Shown: positions 34,463 to 42,799 of the stretch, one piece after another | How positions within the stretch are numbered: position 1 is the stretch's first letter | How the letters are laid out: every line of letters starts with the position of its first letter | DNA from: an uncultured Oribacterium sp. | Lineage (GTDB): Bacteria > Bacillota > Clostridia > Lachnospirales > Lachnospiraceae | Reading direction: 5' to 3' | Assembly (NCBI GenBank): GCA_937927445.1 | Contig: CALAOB010000098.1 | Span: forward strand, 12,601-76,600 | DNA: 64,000 bases | Notes under the pieces: generated by a model | Databases searched by the model: none | Told to the model about the DNA's origin: nothing | Seen by the model: the letters and a program-made list of their open reading frames with translations, nothing else | Position numbers and translations under genes: made by a program

Positions 34463-35128
34463 TCAGTGCTGCATGCAGATCTCGAGGATGCGGTCGATCG
34501 TCTCGTCGATGGTCAGCGTCGAGCTGTCGACGAGCACCGCCTCCGGCACCTGGATGAGCGGGGAATGCTGACGGTGCATATCACGGTCATCCCGCGCGCG
34601 GATCTCGGCCTCGACCTCGGCGATGTCACAGGCCTCGCCTTTTTCACGCAGCTCGTTCGCACGGCGACGTGCACGCTCCTCGACCGACGCGGTGAGATAA
34701 ATCTTCGTATCTGCGTTCGGAAGCACCTTCGACGCGATATCCCGGCCATCCATCACGACCGAGGTATGCTCCGCAAGGCTCTGCTGCAGCTTCACCATCT
34801 TCTCCCGCACGGCCGGATACTGGGACACCGTGGATGCGGCATCGCCGACCTGCTGGGTACGAATCCGGGTGGAGACATTGACGCCGTTCAGGAAGACCTG
34901 CTGAGCGCCTTCCTCATCATAGGCGATCGTGATGTCGATGTCGCGCACCGCCTCCGAGACGCGCGCCTCATCCTCGAGGGCGATGGCCTCGTTGAGACAG
35001 AAGAGACCGACGGCACGGTACATGGCACCGGTATCGATATAAACATAGCCGAGTTCGCGCGCTACGGCCTTCGCAATCGTTGACTTGCCGGCACCTGCCG
35101 GACCGTCGATGGCAATACTATATGGCAT
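34463..35128 (-). CDS. cmk: Cytidylate kinase
   Basis: 221 aa from ATG 35128 (AAGGAGG 5 nt upstream). P-loop DGPAGAGKST at about 8-17, NMP-binding region with GAMYRAVG (about 37), LID and the DGRDIASKVLPNA motif (about 104) that binds CMP. It converts CMP and dCMP to the diphosphates. It sits between the FAD oxidoreductase gene (32 nt upstream) and ispH, a common clostridial cluster. Confidence 0.95.
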   Translation of the reverse strand: MPYSIAIDGPAGAGKSTIAKAVARELGYVYIDTGAMYRAVGLFCLNEAIALEDEARVSEAVRDIDITIAYDEEGAQQVFLNGVNVSTRIRTQQVGDAASTVSQYPAVREKMVKLQQSLAEHTSVVMDGRDIASKVLPNADTKIYLTASVEERARRRANELREKGEACDIAEVEAEIRARDDRDMHRQHSPLIQVPEAVLVDSSTLTIDETIDRILEICMQH

Positions 35129-35160
35129 AACAGCCTCCTTCAAATATTATTTGATGCAGT

Positions 35161-36435
35161 TCATGAATCCAGTGCTTTGGCGGCGGACTTTCCGGCGAGG
35201 TGGCCGGTGGAGAAGGCCATCTGCATGTTGAAGCCGCCGGTGTAGCCGTCGACGTCGATGACCTCGCCGGCGAAGTACAGTCCCTTCACCTTTTTCGCCT
35301 CCATCGTTTTCGGATTCAGCTCCTTCACCGAGACGCCGCCCTGGGTGACGATGGCCTCCTTGAAGCTGCCGGTGCCGCGGATCGTGAAGTTGAAATCCCG
35401 GATGAGAGCCGCGATCTTCTTCCGTGTCTCGCGGTCGACCTCGGTGACCTTCCGGTTGATGTCGACGCCCTGGGCGGCGAGTCGTGCCGTGAAGACCGGA
35501 ATCAGCTGCGCCGGGAGCAGTTCAGAAAACGCATTCCGGAGCTCCTTGTTCCGATAGGTATCGAAATCCCGGAGCAGGCGACGGTCGAGGTCCGCATCCT
35601 CCAGCGCCGGCTTCAGGTCGATGTGCACGGTGAGGAGTTTCCACTTTTTATGGTCGGAAGCATTGACCAGCTTCGTGACGACGGCGGATGCCGAGATGAT
35701 CACCGGACCACGCAGTCCGCTCTCCATGAACTCGAGCTCGCCGAAGTCCCGGTAGTAGCTCTTTCCATCCTCGTCGCGGATATCGATCGCGATGTTCCGG
35801 AGGCTAAGCCCTTTCAGACGGTAGGCATCCGGCTCATGCACCTCGAGGGCGACGAGGGAAGGATAGGTTTCCGTCACCTTGAGGCCCGCCTCCTCGGCGA
35901 AACGGTAGCCATCCCCGGTCGAACCGGTCGACGGATAACTGCGGCCACCGGTCGCAACGATCACCGCATCCGCCGGACAGAAGCCACGATCTGTCACCAC
36001 ACCACGAACCTGTCCGTCCCGAAGCTCAATCTTCTTCACCTCGGTCTTATAGCGGATCTCGACGCCGAGCTTCTTTATATAGTGCTTCAGCGCATCCGTG
36101 ATGCTGTAGGCATGATCCGACACCGGGAAGACACGGTCACCACGCTCGACCTTCGTCCGGCAGCCGTGGGCCTCCAGCAGATCGATCGTATCCTGATTCG
36201 TGAAGTCGTACAGCGCCGAGTACAGAAACCGCGGATTCGTCACATACTGCGGAAAGAAATCCTCGATGGCCGCCGCATTCGTCAGATTCCCGCGGCCCTT
36301 TCCCGTGATAAAGATCTTCTTCCCGAGCTTATCATTCTTTTCTATTAAAATCACGTCGGCAGCCGCCGCTGTTTCCTTCGCCGCAATTGCCGCCATCAGT
36401 CCGGCAGCCCCGCCGCCGATCACAAAAATTCTCAT
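35161..36435 (-). CDS. HI0933/YhiN-family FAD oxidoreductase
   Basis: 424 aa. N-terminal FAD-binding Rossmann motif GGGAAGLMAA (about 7-16), ITGKGRGNLTN (about 44) typical of the HI0933 family, ATGGRSYPSTGSTGDG (about 163) and the C-terminal GEVIDVDGYTGGFNMQMAFSTG (about 390-411) that completes the FAD site. Reaction and substrate of this family are unknown. First gene of the operon with cmk, ispH and rpsA; promoter with an extended -10 box at 36457-36465, right next to a family 1 hairpin. Confidence 0.9.
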   Translation of the reverse strand: MRIFVIGGGAAGLMAAIAAKETAAAADVILIEKNDKLGKKIFITGKGRGNLTNAAAIEDFFPQYVTNPRFLYSALYDFTNQDTIDLLEAHGCRTKVERGDRVFPVSDHAYSITDALKHYIKKLGVEIRYKTEVKKIELRDGQVRGVVTDRGFCPADAVIVATGGRSYPSTGSTGDGYRFAEEAGLKVTETYPSLVALEVHEPDAYRLKGLSLRNIAIDIRDEDGKSYYRDFGELEFMESGLRGPVIISASAVVTKLVNASDHKKWKLLTVHIDLKPALEDADLDRRLLRDFDTYRNKELRNAFSELLPAQLIPVFTARLAAQGVDINRKVTEVDRETRKKIAALIRDFNFTIRGTGSFKEAIVTQGGVSVKELNPKTMEAKKVKGLYFAGEVIDVDGYTGGFNMQMAFSTGHLAGKSAAKALDS

Positions 36436-36456
36436 CGTTTTATCCTCGCTCCGCGC

Positions 36457-36465
36457 ATTATATCA
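36457..36465 (-). promoter_or_regulatory. Extended -10 promoter of the FAD oxidoreductase operon
   Basis: Minus strand TGATATAAT (36465-36457), an extended -10 element. No good -35 box: the matching position falls at the foot of the family 1 hairpin copy B. Confidence 0.6.
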
Positions 36466-36482
36466 TATGTCCGGGCATGATA

Positions 36483-36711
36483 AAAGTCCCGGAGAGTCGT
36501 CATTGAAAACACAGTACTACGAGTTCGGAAGACTCTAAAATTGTCCCCTTAAGAACCAGTAGGCTCTCTGCAAACGACGGAGTTTTCTTTAGGAAAACTC
36601 CGTGTTGCAGAGAGTGCTAAGGAAAAATTACTCCAACTGGTTCTAAGGGGGACAATTTTGATTCTTCACGAACTCTACGTATGGCTTTCAATGACGACTC
36701 TCCGGGACTTT
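36483..36711 (+). repeat. Family 1 long hairpin element, copy B
   Basis: The outer stem AAAGTCCCGGAGAGTCGTC.. is matched without mismatch for 26 bp by ..GACGACTCTCCGGGACTTT. Inside: CACAGTACTACGAG (5' side) and CTCTACGTATGGC (3' side), both shared with copy C. The middle stem is TTGTCCCCTTA..AGAACCAGT / ACTGGTTCT..TAAGGGGGACAA, the tip hairpin CTCTCTGC..CGGAGTTTTC / GGAAAACTCCG..GCAGAGAG, and the unpaired core TGCTAAGGAAAAATTACTCC is at 36615-36634. It lies 15 nt after the aspartokinase stop codon. No T-run. Confidence 0.9.
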
Positions 36712-36726
36712 ATAAGAACAGTCAAA

Positions 36727-38046
36727 TCATTTCGCGCTCATGACGAACATTTTATAAATAGCACGGATGGCCTTCTCGAAGTCCTCGTTCCGTACACCGA
36801 TGATGATGTTGTACTCGCTGGAGCCCTGGTCGATCATCTTGATGTTGATGTACTCATGGGCGAGCGCAGAGAACACTCTGCCGGCCACACCACGGGATGA
36901 CTTCATGCCACGTCCGACGACCGCGATCAGCGCAATGTCCGACTCAAGCTCGATGAGGTCCGGATTCACGGCACGCTGGATGCCGTTCAGGATCTTCTGC
37001 TCGCAGTGCTCAAGCTCCTCCTGATGAATGACGAGGGTCATCGTATCGATACCGGACGGGATGTGCTCGAAGGAAATGTTGTTGTCCTCGAGGACAGAAA
37101 GAAGCTTACGTGCGAAGCCGATCTCCGAGTTCATCATCGCCTTCTCGATGTTGATCGCGCAGAAGTCCTTCTTACCGCTGACACCGGTGATGATGAAGCG
37201 CGGCTTCTTCAGCGTGTTCTGCACGATGAGCGTACCATGGTCCTCCGGACGATTCGTGTTCTTGATCTGAATCGGGATCCCCTCACGGCGTACCGGGAAG
37301 ATCGCATCCTCATGAAGCACACCGGCACCCATGTAGCTCAACTCACGAAGCTCACGGTAGGTGATGTAATCGATGACCTCCGGATTCGGTACGATGCGCG
37401 GATCTGCGACGAGGAAGCCGGATACATCGGTCCAGTTCTCATAGAGATTGACGTGCTCCGCCGCTGCAATCAGGGAGCCGGTCACATCCGAGCCGCCACG
37501 ACTGAAGGTAACGACCTCACCCTTTTCATTGGCACCATAGAAACCCGGGAATACAGCATAATCGATATCCTTCAGTGCTGCACGGATACCCTCTTCCGTC
37601 TTCTGATAGTCACAGCTCCGGTCCTCCTTGAAGACGAAGCAGCTTGCAGAATCGATGAAGCTGAAGCCGAGGTAGGCTGCCATCAGCTTCGCATTCAGGA
37701 ACTCACCACGCGAAGCCGCGTAGTCGCGGTCTGCACCCGCCTTGAGATCCTGCTCGATCCGATCGAAATCCGAAGCTAGGCTGAACTGGAGCTCGAGTCC
37801 ATCGATGATCTCCTGATAACGATCCTTGATCGTCTGGAGCGTCTCCTGAAACTTCTTCTCATCTGCAACCGCATCCTGGAGACGATAGAGAAGATCGGTT
37901 ACCTTCGTATCGCCGGAAGCCCGCTTACCCGGTGCCGAAACCACGATATAGTGTCTCGACTTATCAGAAAGAACGATGTCCTTTACTTTTCTGAACTGTT
38001 CCGCGGAGGCGCAGGAGCTTCCGCCAAATTTTGCAACCTTGATCAT
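36727..38046 (-). CDS. Aspartate kinase
   Basis: 439 aa. N-terminal kinase signature KFGGSSCASAEQF (about 5-17), catalytic/substrate region SRGEFLNAKLMAAYLGF (about 131), FSRGGSDVTGSLIAA (about 188), and two C-terminal ACT domains (about 300-439; IALIAVVGRGMKSSRGVAGRVFSAL). It phosphorylates L-aspartate, the first step toward lysine, meso-diaminopimelate, threonine and methionine. The ACT domains imply feedback control by an amino acid, but which one is not clear; the sequence resembles the LysC/YclM group. A single-gene unit with promoter 38082-38110; repeat copies B and C flank it on both sides. Confidence 0.93.
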   Translation of the reverse strand: MIKVAKFGGSSCASAEQFRKVKDIVLSDKSRHYIVVSAPGKRASGDTKVTDLLYRLQDAVADEKKFQETLQTIKDRYQEIIDGLELQFSLASDFDRIEQDLKAGADRDYAASRGEFLNAKLMAAYLGFSFIDSASCFVFKEDRSCDYQKTEEGIRAALKDIDYAVFPGFYGANEKGEVVTFSRGGSDVTGSLIAAAEHVNLYENWTDVSGFLVADPRIVPNPEVIDYITYRELRELSYMGAGVLHEDAIFPVRREGIPIQIKNTNRPEDHGTLIVQNTLKKPRFIITGVSGKKDFCAINIEKAMMNSEIGFARKLLSVLEDNNISFEHIPSGIDTMTLVIHQEELEHCEQKILNGIQRAVNPDLIELESDIALIAVVGRGMKSSRGVAGRVFSALAHEYINIKMIDQGSSEYNIIIGVRNEDFEKAIRAIYKMFVMSAK

Positions 38047-38081
38047 TTCGTACTCCCTTTCAAATCTGGCATATTTTTCGG

Positions 38082-38110
38082 ATTATAGCATCGTGCTTCA
38101 AAATACTCAA
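38082..38110 (-). promoter_or_regulatory. Sigma-A promoter of aspartate kinase
   Basis: Minus strand: TTGAGT (38110-38105), 17-nt spacer, TATAAT (38087-38082) with an upstream TG (extended -10). Leader about 30 nt; no room for a lysine riboswitch. Apart from this and the repeat at 38165-38399, nothing is seen in the 38047-38416 gap. Confidence 0.88.
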
Positions 38111-38164
38111 TATAATTAATACTCATGAGAACCATATCAGGGCGTCGGAATCATAACTGTGAAG

Positions 38165-38399
38165 TGAAGAAGGCCCGGAGGATCGACGACCGAAGCCATA
38201 CGTAGAGACCGTGTAAAATCAAGCCGGGTCCCCTTAGCGGCACTTGGTACTATTTTCCTTAGCACCCTCTGCAACGCTGAGTTTTCATAAAGAAAACTCA
38301 GCGATTGCAGAGGGCCTAGTGCCGCTTAGGGTCCCCGGCTTAGATTTTACCAGTCTCGGAGTACTGTGCTTCGGTTGACGATCCTCCGGGCCTTCTTCA
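38165..38399 (-). repeat. Family 1 long hairpin element, copy C
   Basis: Same architecture as copies A and B, in opposite orientation. The outer stem TGAAGAAGGCCCGGAGGATCG is matched without mismatch by the other end. The minus strand carries CACAGTACTCCGAG and CTCTACGTATGGCTT. The middle stem is AGCGGCACT/AGTGCCGCT, the tip CCCTCTGCAA..CTGAGTTTTC / GAAAACTCAG..TTGCAGAGGG, and the unpaired core TGCTAAGGAAAATAGTACCA is at 38264-38245. It begins 17 nt after the permease stop codon. No T-run. Confidence 0.9.
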
Positions 38400-38416
38400 T
38401 GTATTTAAACTCTTAT

Positions 38417-39760
38417 TTATTCATTTCGAATCGCCGCCAGCGGACTCAGCTTCATCGCGCGCGCCGCCGGAACGTAGCCCGCGATCGTGCCGACCGCGAT
38501 GGCGAAGCCGATCGCGAAGGCCGCGAGCCAGAACGGAATACTGGACAGACTGCCCATCGAGCCCGAGCCGAACATCATGGACCCGGCATTTTTCGTAAAG
38601 AAATTGATGATATACGAAATCAGATAGCTGACCGTGAGTCCCGCAACGCCGCCCATGAGCCCGATCATACCGGACTCACAAAGGAACATGTTCCGTATAT
38701 CCGGCATCGCACAGCCCAGCACCTTCATCACACCGATCTCCTTCGTCCGCTCATAGATCGACATCATCATAGTATTCATGATACCGATCGCCGCGACGAG
38801 CAGCGATACGCCACCGATGCCGCCCAGCACGAGCTGCACCATATTGAGCTGCTGCTGTGCCTGCTTCAGCCACTCCATACTGGAGCTCACACTGAAGCCC
38901 ATGTCCGAGATCTGCTTCTGCACCGCGCTGACATTATCCATATCATCGACGAACACATAGACGTTATTGTAGACATAGTACGGATACGGCTTCCCGTTTT
39001 TATTCGTTCTCGGATTCGGCACCAGCGCCTTCTTGTAGATCTTCTTCAGAAAACGCTTCAGGCTGTCGATGTCGGTGTAGACATTGTACGAGCCATCCGA
39101 CCAGTCCTCGGCACCGCCCTTCATGATACCGGCAATCGGGAAGATGTACTTTTTCTGCTTCGGTTCCTGCGTACTGCCCTCACTGCTCTGTGTTCCCTGC
39201 GAGAGGCTCGACTGCGGGAAGGTGATGAATACCGTATCCTTCTCCGGATCGATCTCGACGTTTTCCCAGGTTTTCTGCTTATAGAAGCTGCTGTACAAGA
39301 TCTGATTACCGTAGAGGAGCTCCAGCGTATCCGAGTTCGCCGCCGGCAGATGTCCGCCGTCCCGGAGCTCGAGTTGCCGGAGATAATCCTGGGTGACACC
39401 CACGATGCTGAAGGTGCCGCTGATGCCCTTGCACTTTGCCTCGATATTCACCTCGATGGACGGGCTCACGCCGGTCACATGAGGAATATGCTTAAAGCTC
39501 TCCACAGTCTCATCGGTCAGCATCATGGACTGGTTGCCATTCGTACCGCCGCCATAGCCGCCCTCGTATACATCGATGCGGGTCAGCGAGCCCATGCTTT
39601 GGTAGGACTTCAGCATCATCGCACTCATGCCGATGCCGAGACTCACCATGACCACGATGGACGCCGTACCGATCGCGACGCCGAGGACCGTGAGTACCGT
39701 CCTCATCTTCCGTCGCTTCAGGTTACTCGTTGCGAGCTTGATAAGATCAAATAGTCTCAT
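38417..39760 (-). CDS. MacB/FtsX-family ABC transporter permease
   Basis: 447 aa. One N-terminal TM helix (about 21-45, RTVLTVLGVAIGTASIVVM), a large extracellular MacB-type periplasmic core-like domain (about 50-300), then three TM helices (about 305-330, 365-390, 408-433) of the FtsX domain, with the coupling-helix region YERTKEIGVMKVLG. Such permeases work as mechanotransmitters or exporters of lipids, peptides and antibiotics. The start overlaps the stop of the extracellular repeat protein by 14 nt; the ATPase is two genes upstream. Substrate is unknown. Confidence 0.85.
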   Translation of the reverse strand: MRLFDLIKLATSNLKRRKMRTVLTVLGVAIGTASIVVMVSLGIGMSAMMLKSYQSMGSLTRIDVYEGGYGGGTNGNQSMMLTDETVESFKHIPHVTGVSPSIEVNIEAKCKGISGTFSIVGVTQDYLRQLELRDGGHLPAANSDTLELLYGNQILYSSFYKQKTWENVEIDPEKDTVFITFPQSSLSQGTQSSEGSTQEPKQKKYIFPIAGIMKGGAEDWSDGSYNVYTDIDSLKRFLKKIYKKALVPNPRTNKNGKPYPYYVYNNVYVFVDDMDNVSAVQKQISDMGFSVSSSMEWLKQAQQQLNMVQLVLGGIGGVSLLVAAIGIMNTMMMSIYERTKEIGVMKVLGCAMPDIRNMFLCESGMIGLMGGVAGLTVSYLISYIINFFTKNAGSMMFGSGSMGSLSSIPFWLAAFAIGFAIAVGTIAGYVPAARAMKLSPLAAIRNE

Positions 39761-41816
39761 CGTTTTCCTTTTCCTGCTTCTTCTTATCCTTATGCTTCTT
39801 CACGAATACCGCAGCCGCCGCCAGCAGCACGACGCCACCACCGATGATCGGAAGCTTAAAACGCTGGAAAAATCCCGGCGTCTCCTCCGGCATCATATCC
39901 ATGCCGCTCATGTCATCCATGTTCTCCATCGGCTCGTTCACCATGAGGTTCACCGACTGCTCGGAGGTATGGACCTCTCCGTTCACATCCTCGTAGCTGA
40001 TGATGACCTGAATCGTGCCATCATCCATGGTCGGAGCCGCACCCGTGATCATCGCATCCACAGACCCCGACTCACCCGGCTTGATATTTCCGACGTAGCT
40101 GCTGGTATCGTTGATCGAGTCTGCCTTAAACTCCGCGGTCACATTGTAAAGGATGACCTTACCGGTGTTGTTGATGTTGAACATCACATTTGCTTCACTG
40201 CCGACGTCAATGCTTTCAGGCATCACATCGTAGTTGGACACAGAAAGTCGTGCCTCCTGGTTGACGGTGATGTTCAGCGTCACCTTCTCCTCGGCGTTCT
40301 TGAAATCCGGGGAGTCATACTTTTCATTGATGGTCAGCGCATAGGAACGCGGATCAACGCCCGGTTCCGCCACCATATTCCATGCGATTTCCTTCGTCTC
40401 ACCGGCCGCGAGGCTGTTGATGACATAGGAGTTCGCGCCGTTCTCCGTCGACAGCGCCGAGGACTCATTCACCTTTTCCGACTCGAGGGACAACAGGATA
40501 TTGCTGGCACTGATGCCGGTACTTGCGTTCTGCATCTGTACCACCAGCTTAAACGGCTGCCCGGCGTACACCTTCTCCGGTTCGGTATGATAGCCCGCTA
40601 CGACGAGACGCGCCTTTGATCGGTCGTTCGCATTGAAATCACGCTGACTGTCGGTTTCATCCGTGGTCGGGTTACTGATATGAACGTAGTAGGTATACTG
40701 CTCCGTCTTCGTGATGGTCGCGTCCGGCGTCTCCTTATAGCTCACCGTGAAGCCGATGGCATGATCACCGCTCTTCGAATCCTTCGCGATGGCCATCGAG
40801 TACGGTGCCGAGATCGTCTGATCTGCCTCCACACGGACGAAGCTGCGGTCATAGTTCTCCTCCGTCACACGGAACGGGAAGCTGCTGTAGTCGACCTTTC
40901 CGGCGGACGCCGTCGAAGACGCATCACCGGAGGCAGCACCGCCATTTCCCTTATTCATCTTCACGACGACATCATAGAGCGCCCGTCCCTTCTTATTGCG
41001 AAGATTCACGGCGAACTGTACGGTGCCCGGATAGGTGCCGCTCGGCGTCGACTGTCCCTCGCCGAGCACGAAGGCCTGATCCTTCGTCACGCTGGTCGGA
41101 TTCGAAATCGTTCCGAGGTCCTGCACATAGATATTGATGAACTCGGCACGGCTGAGACTGCCATACTGTCCCGTCGAGTTATACGGCACATCGTAGTTCA
41201 TCGAGATCGGGATCGCATAGTAGCCTTCCTTGATATCGTTCCGGATCTTGACATTAAAGGTCACCTCCTTATACTCGCCCTTCTGCAGCGAGCCGAGGTT
41301 CTTCTCCTGATTCATCGTCGAGGTACCGATCTCAAGTGGATAGGTACCGCCGTCCACCGGATAGGTGAGGCCGAGCGACGCATTATAGGCACGCTGCGCC
41401 CCCGCCTGGTAGCCTTCATTGTATGCATCATGCTGCAGGGACTCCTGCTCATTATCCGAGTCCTTATCATATGGATTCGACTTGTTCGAATTCGGCACGA
41501 TGCCCTTCGTATTCAGCAGATTCTGATCCTGGCTCAGGCGCACGCGCACGTTGTTGATGACATCACCCGTCGGATTATAGAGTCCGTTCACGCCGTTAAA
41601 GCCCACCTTCACGGTCAGCTGGAAATCCTGTCCGATGCCGGCGACCGGTGTGTCTGCCGCGTCATGGATGAAGGTGTTCATGTTGGTATCGACGTAGGAC
41701 GCCTGTGCCTCCATCGGCTGTACGAAGGACAATGCAGGCGACAGGAGCGCGAGCACCATCGCGCCGCACAGAAAGCGCCGAAGGATCGTATGCTTCTTTA
41801 TCTCAAAATGCTTCAT
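39747..41816 (-). CDS. Secreted membrane-anchored CARDB/NEW3-like protein
   Basis: About 689 aa from ATG 41816 (AGGGG about 9 nt upstream). Signal peptide ending near QAQAS, a large extracellular part of repeated immunoglobulin-like modules (landmarks: QDFQLTVKVGFNG, GQPFKLVVQMQNASTGISASN and GSEANVMFNINNTGKV, each like CARDB/COG1361 repeats), an Asp/Met-rich linker, one C-terminal TM helix (about 655-675) and a Lys/Glu cytoplasmic tail. It lies between the ATPase and the MacB-like permease. In this place Gram-negative systems have the adaptor MacA; here the extracellular partner is of a different fold. It is likely the exported or substrate-capturing part of the complex. Confidence 0.72.
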   Translation of the reverse strand: MKHFEIKKHTILRRFLCGAMVLALLSPALSFVQPMEAQASYVDTNMNTFIHDAADTPVAGIGQDFQLTVKVGFNGVNGLYNPTGDVINNVRVRLSQDQNLLNTKGIVPNSNKSNPYDKDSDNEQESLQHDAYNEGYQAGAQRAYNASLGLTYPVDGGTYPLEIGTSTMNQEKNLGSLQKGEYKEVTFNVKIRNDIKEGYYAIPISMNYDVPYNSTGQYGSLSRAEFINIYVQDLGTISNPTSVTKDQAFVLGEGQSTPSGTYPGTVQFAVNLRNKKGRALYDVVVKMNKGNGGAASGDASSTASAGKVDYSSFPFRVTEENYDRSFVRVEADQTISAPYSMAIAKDSKSGDHAIGFTVSYKETPDATITKTEQYTYYVHISNPTTDETDSQRDFNANDRSKARLVVAGYHTEPEKVYAGQPFKLVVQMQNASTGISASNILLSLESEKVNESSALSTENGANSYVINSLAAGETKEIAWNMVAEPGVDPRSYALTINEKYDSPDFKNAEEKVTLNITVNQEARLSVSNYDVMPESIDVGSEANVMFNINNTGKVILYNVTAEFKADSINDTSSYVGNIKPGESGSVDAMITGAAPTMDDGTIQVIISYEDVNGEVHTSEQSVNLMVNEPMENMDDMSGMDMMPEETPGFFQRFKLPIIGGGVVLLAAAAVFVKKHKDKKKQEKENDETI

Positions 41817-41845
41817 GATTTTATACCCCTCTATATACACCGTAC

Positions 41846-42607
41846 TCAGCCGAGCGGCGTCACAAGCGCGTATGGCGGATTTCCGGTTTCTGTCTCTATT
41901 TTCTGTTCGATCGGGCTCTTCGGATTGATCACCGTCTCGACGATCTTACCATCGACGACACGTAACTGCCGGTCCGCCCAGGAGGCGATATGCGGATCAT
42001 GGGTGACCATGATCAGTGTACGGTCCTCCTCGCGTACGATTTTCCGGAGAAGGCTCAGTACATCCTCCGTCGTATGCGAATCGAGATTACCGGTCGGCTC
42101 ATCGGCGAAGATGATCTTTGGATCGATGACGAGCGCCCGGGCGATCCCGACACGTTGCTGCTGTCCGCCGGACATCTGGTTCGGCATATGCTCTCCCTGA
42201 TCCCCGATCCCGATCAGCTTCATATATTTCTCCGCTTCCCGGATCCGCTTTTCATACGGCACCCCGCGGAACATCAGCGGCATCGCGACATTCTCGACCG
42301 CATTCATCGAGCCGATCAGATTATAGCTCTGGAAGATGAAGCCGACATTCTGACGCCGGAAGCTGACGAGCTCCGCTTCGCTCATCTTATCGATGCGCTT
42401 GCCCGCGATCTGAATCGCACCACGACTCGGCGCTTCCAGACCCGCCAGCATATTGAGACAGGTTGACTTACCAGAGCCGGAGGTACCGACGATCGCGACG
42501 AACTCCCCCTGGTAGACATCGAAGGACACACCATTCAACGCATAGACCTTATTGTCTCCGATTTTAAAAATCTTATATAGATCCCGCACCTTGATGATCG
42601 GTTCCAC
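41846..42607 (-). CDS. ABC transporter ATP-binding protein, LolD/MacB type
   Basis: 253 aa from a GTG at 42607, chosen because AGGAG lies 7 nt upstream; ATG at 42628 is the alternative. Walker A GTSGSGKST (about 43-51), Q-loop FIFQSYNLI, signature MSGGQQQRVGIARAL (about 143), Walker B IIFADEPTGNLDS and the switch His in VTHDPHIA. It belongs to the group that powers FtsX-fold permeases. First gene of the three-gene operon, promoter 42657-42685. Confidence 0.9.
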   Translation of the reverse strand: MEPIIKVRDLYKIFKIGDNKVYALNGVSFDVYQGEFVAIVGTSGSGKSTCLNMLAGLEAPSRGAIQIAGKRIDKMSEAELVSFRRQNVGFIFQSYNLIGSMNAVENVAMPLMFRGVPYEKRIREAEKYMKLIGIGDQGEHMPNQMSGGQQQRVGIARALVIDPKIIFADEPTGNLDSHTTEDVLSLLRKIVREEDRTLIMVTHDPHIASWADRQLRVVDGKIVETVINPKSPIEQKIETETGNPPYALVTPLG

Positions 42608-42656
42608 TGCATCTCTCCTGTACTTCATCGATAAATAAACGAGTTTCGTGGTCTTC

Positions 42657-42685
42657 ATTATATGACAGGAATAGCTCATATACAA
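42657..42685 (-). promoter_or_regulatory. Sigma-A promoter of the MacB-like ABC operon
   Basis: Minus strand: TTGTAT (42685-42680), 17-nt spacer, TATAAT (42662-42657). Its position excludes an ATG at 42685 as the start of the ATPase gene. Confidence 0.82.
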
Positions 42686-42763
42686 TGAACGAATTTATGA
42701 ACTCGCCGTCACGAAAATTAAGATTTACAAGCCACCCCTCCGCGGTCCCTGCTCAACTGTATA

Positions 42764-42793
42764 CAAAAAGACCTGTGCACGTGCACAGGTCTT
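42764..42793 (-). terminator. Terminator of serS
   Basis: Perfect 26-bp palindrome AAGACCTGTGCAC/GTGCACAGGTCTT followed on the minus strand by TTTTTGTAT, 7 nt after the serS stop codon. Confidence 0.92.
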
Positions 42794-42799
42794 CGATCA

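Noticed and set aside
25921..38399. CRISPR array as explanation for the repeated intergenic elements.
   Set aside because: The copies are far apart, single and palindromic over more than 200 bp, with no spacer structure and no cas genes.
42700..42760. Further family 1 fragment near GTCACG..CCCCTCCGCGG.
   Set aside because: The resemblance is limited to a few GC-rich bases; no CACAGTACT or core motif.
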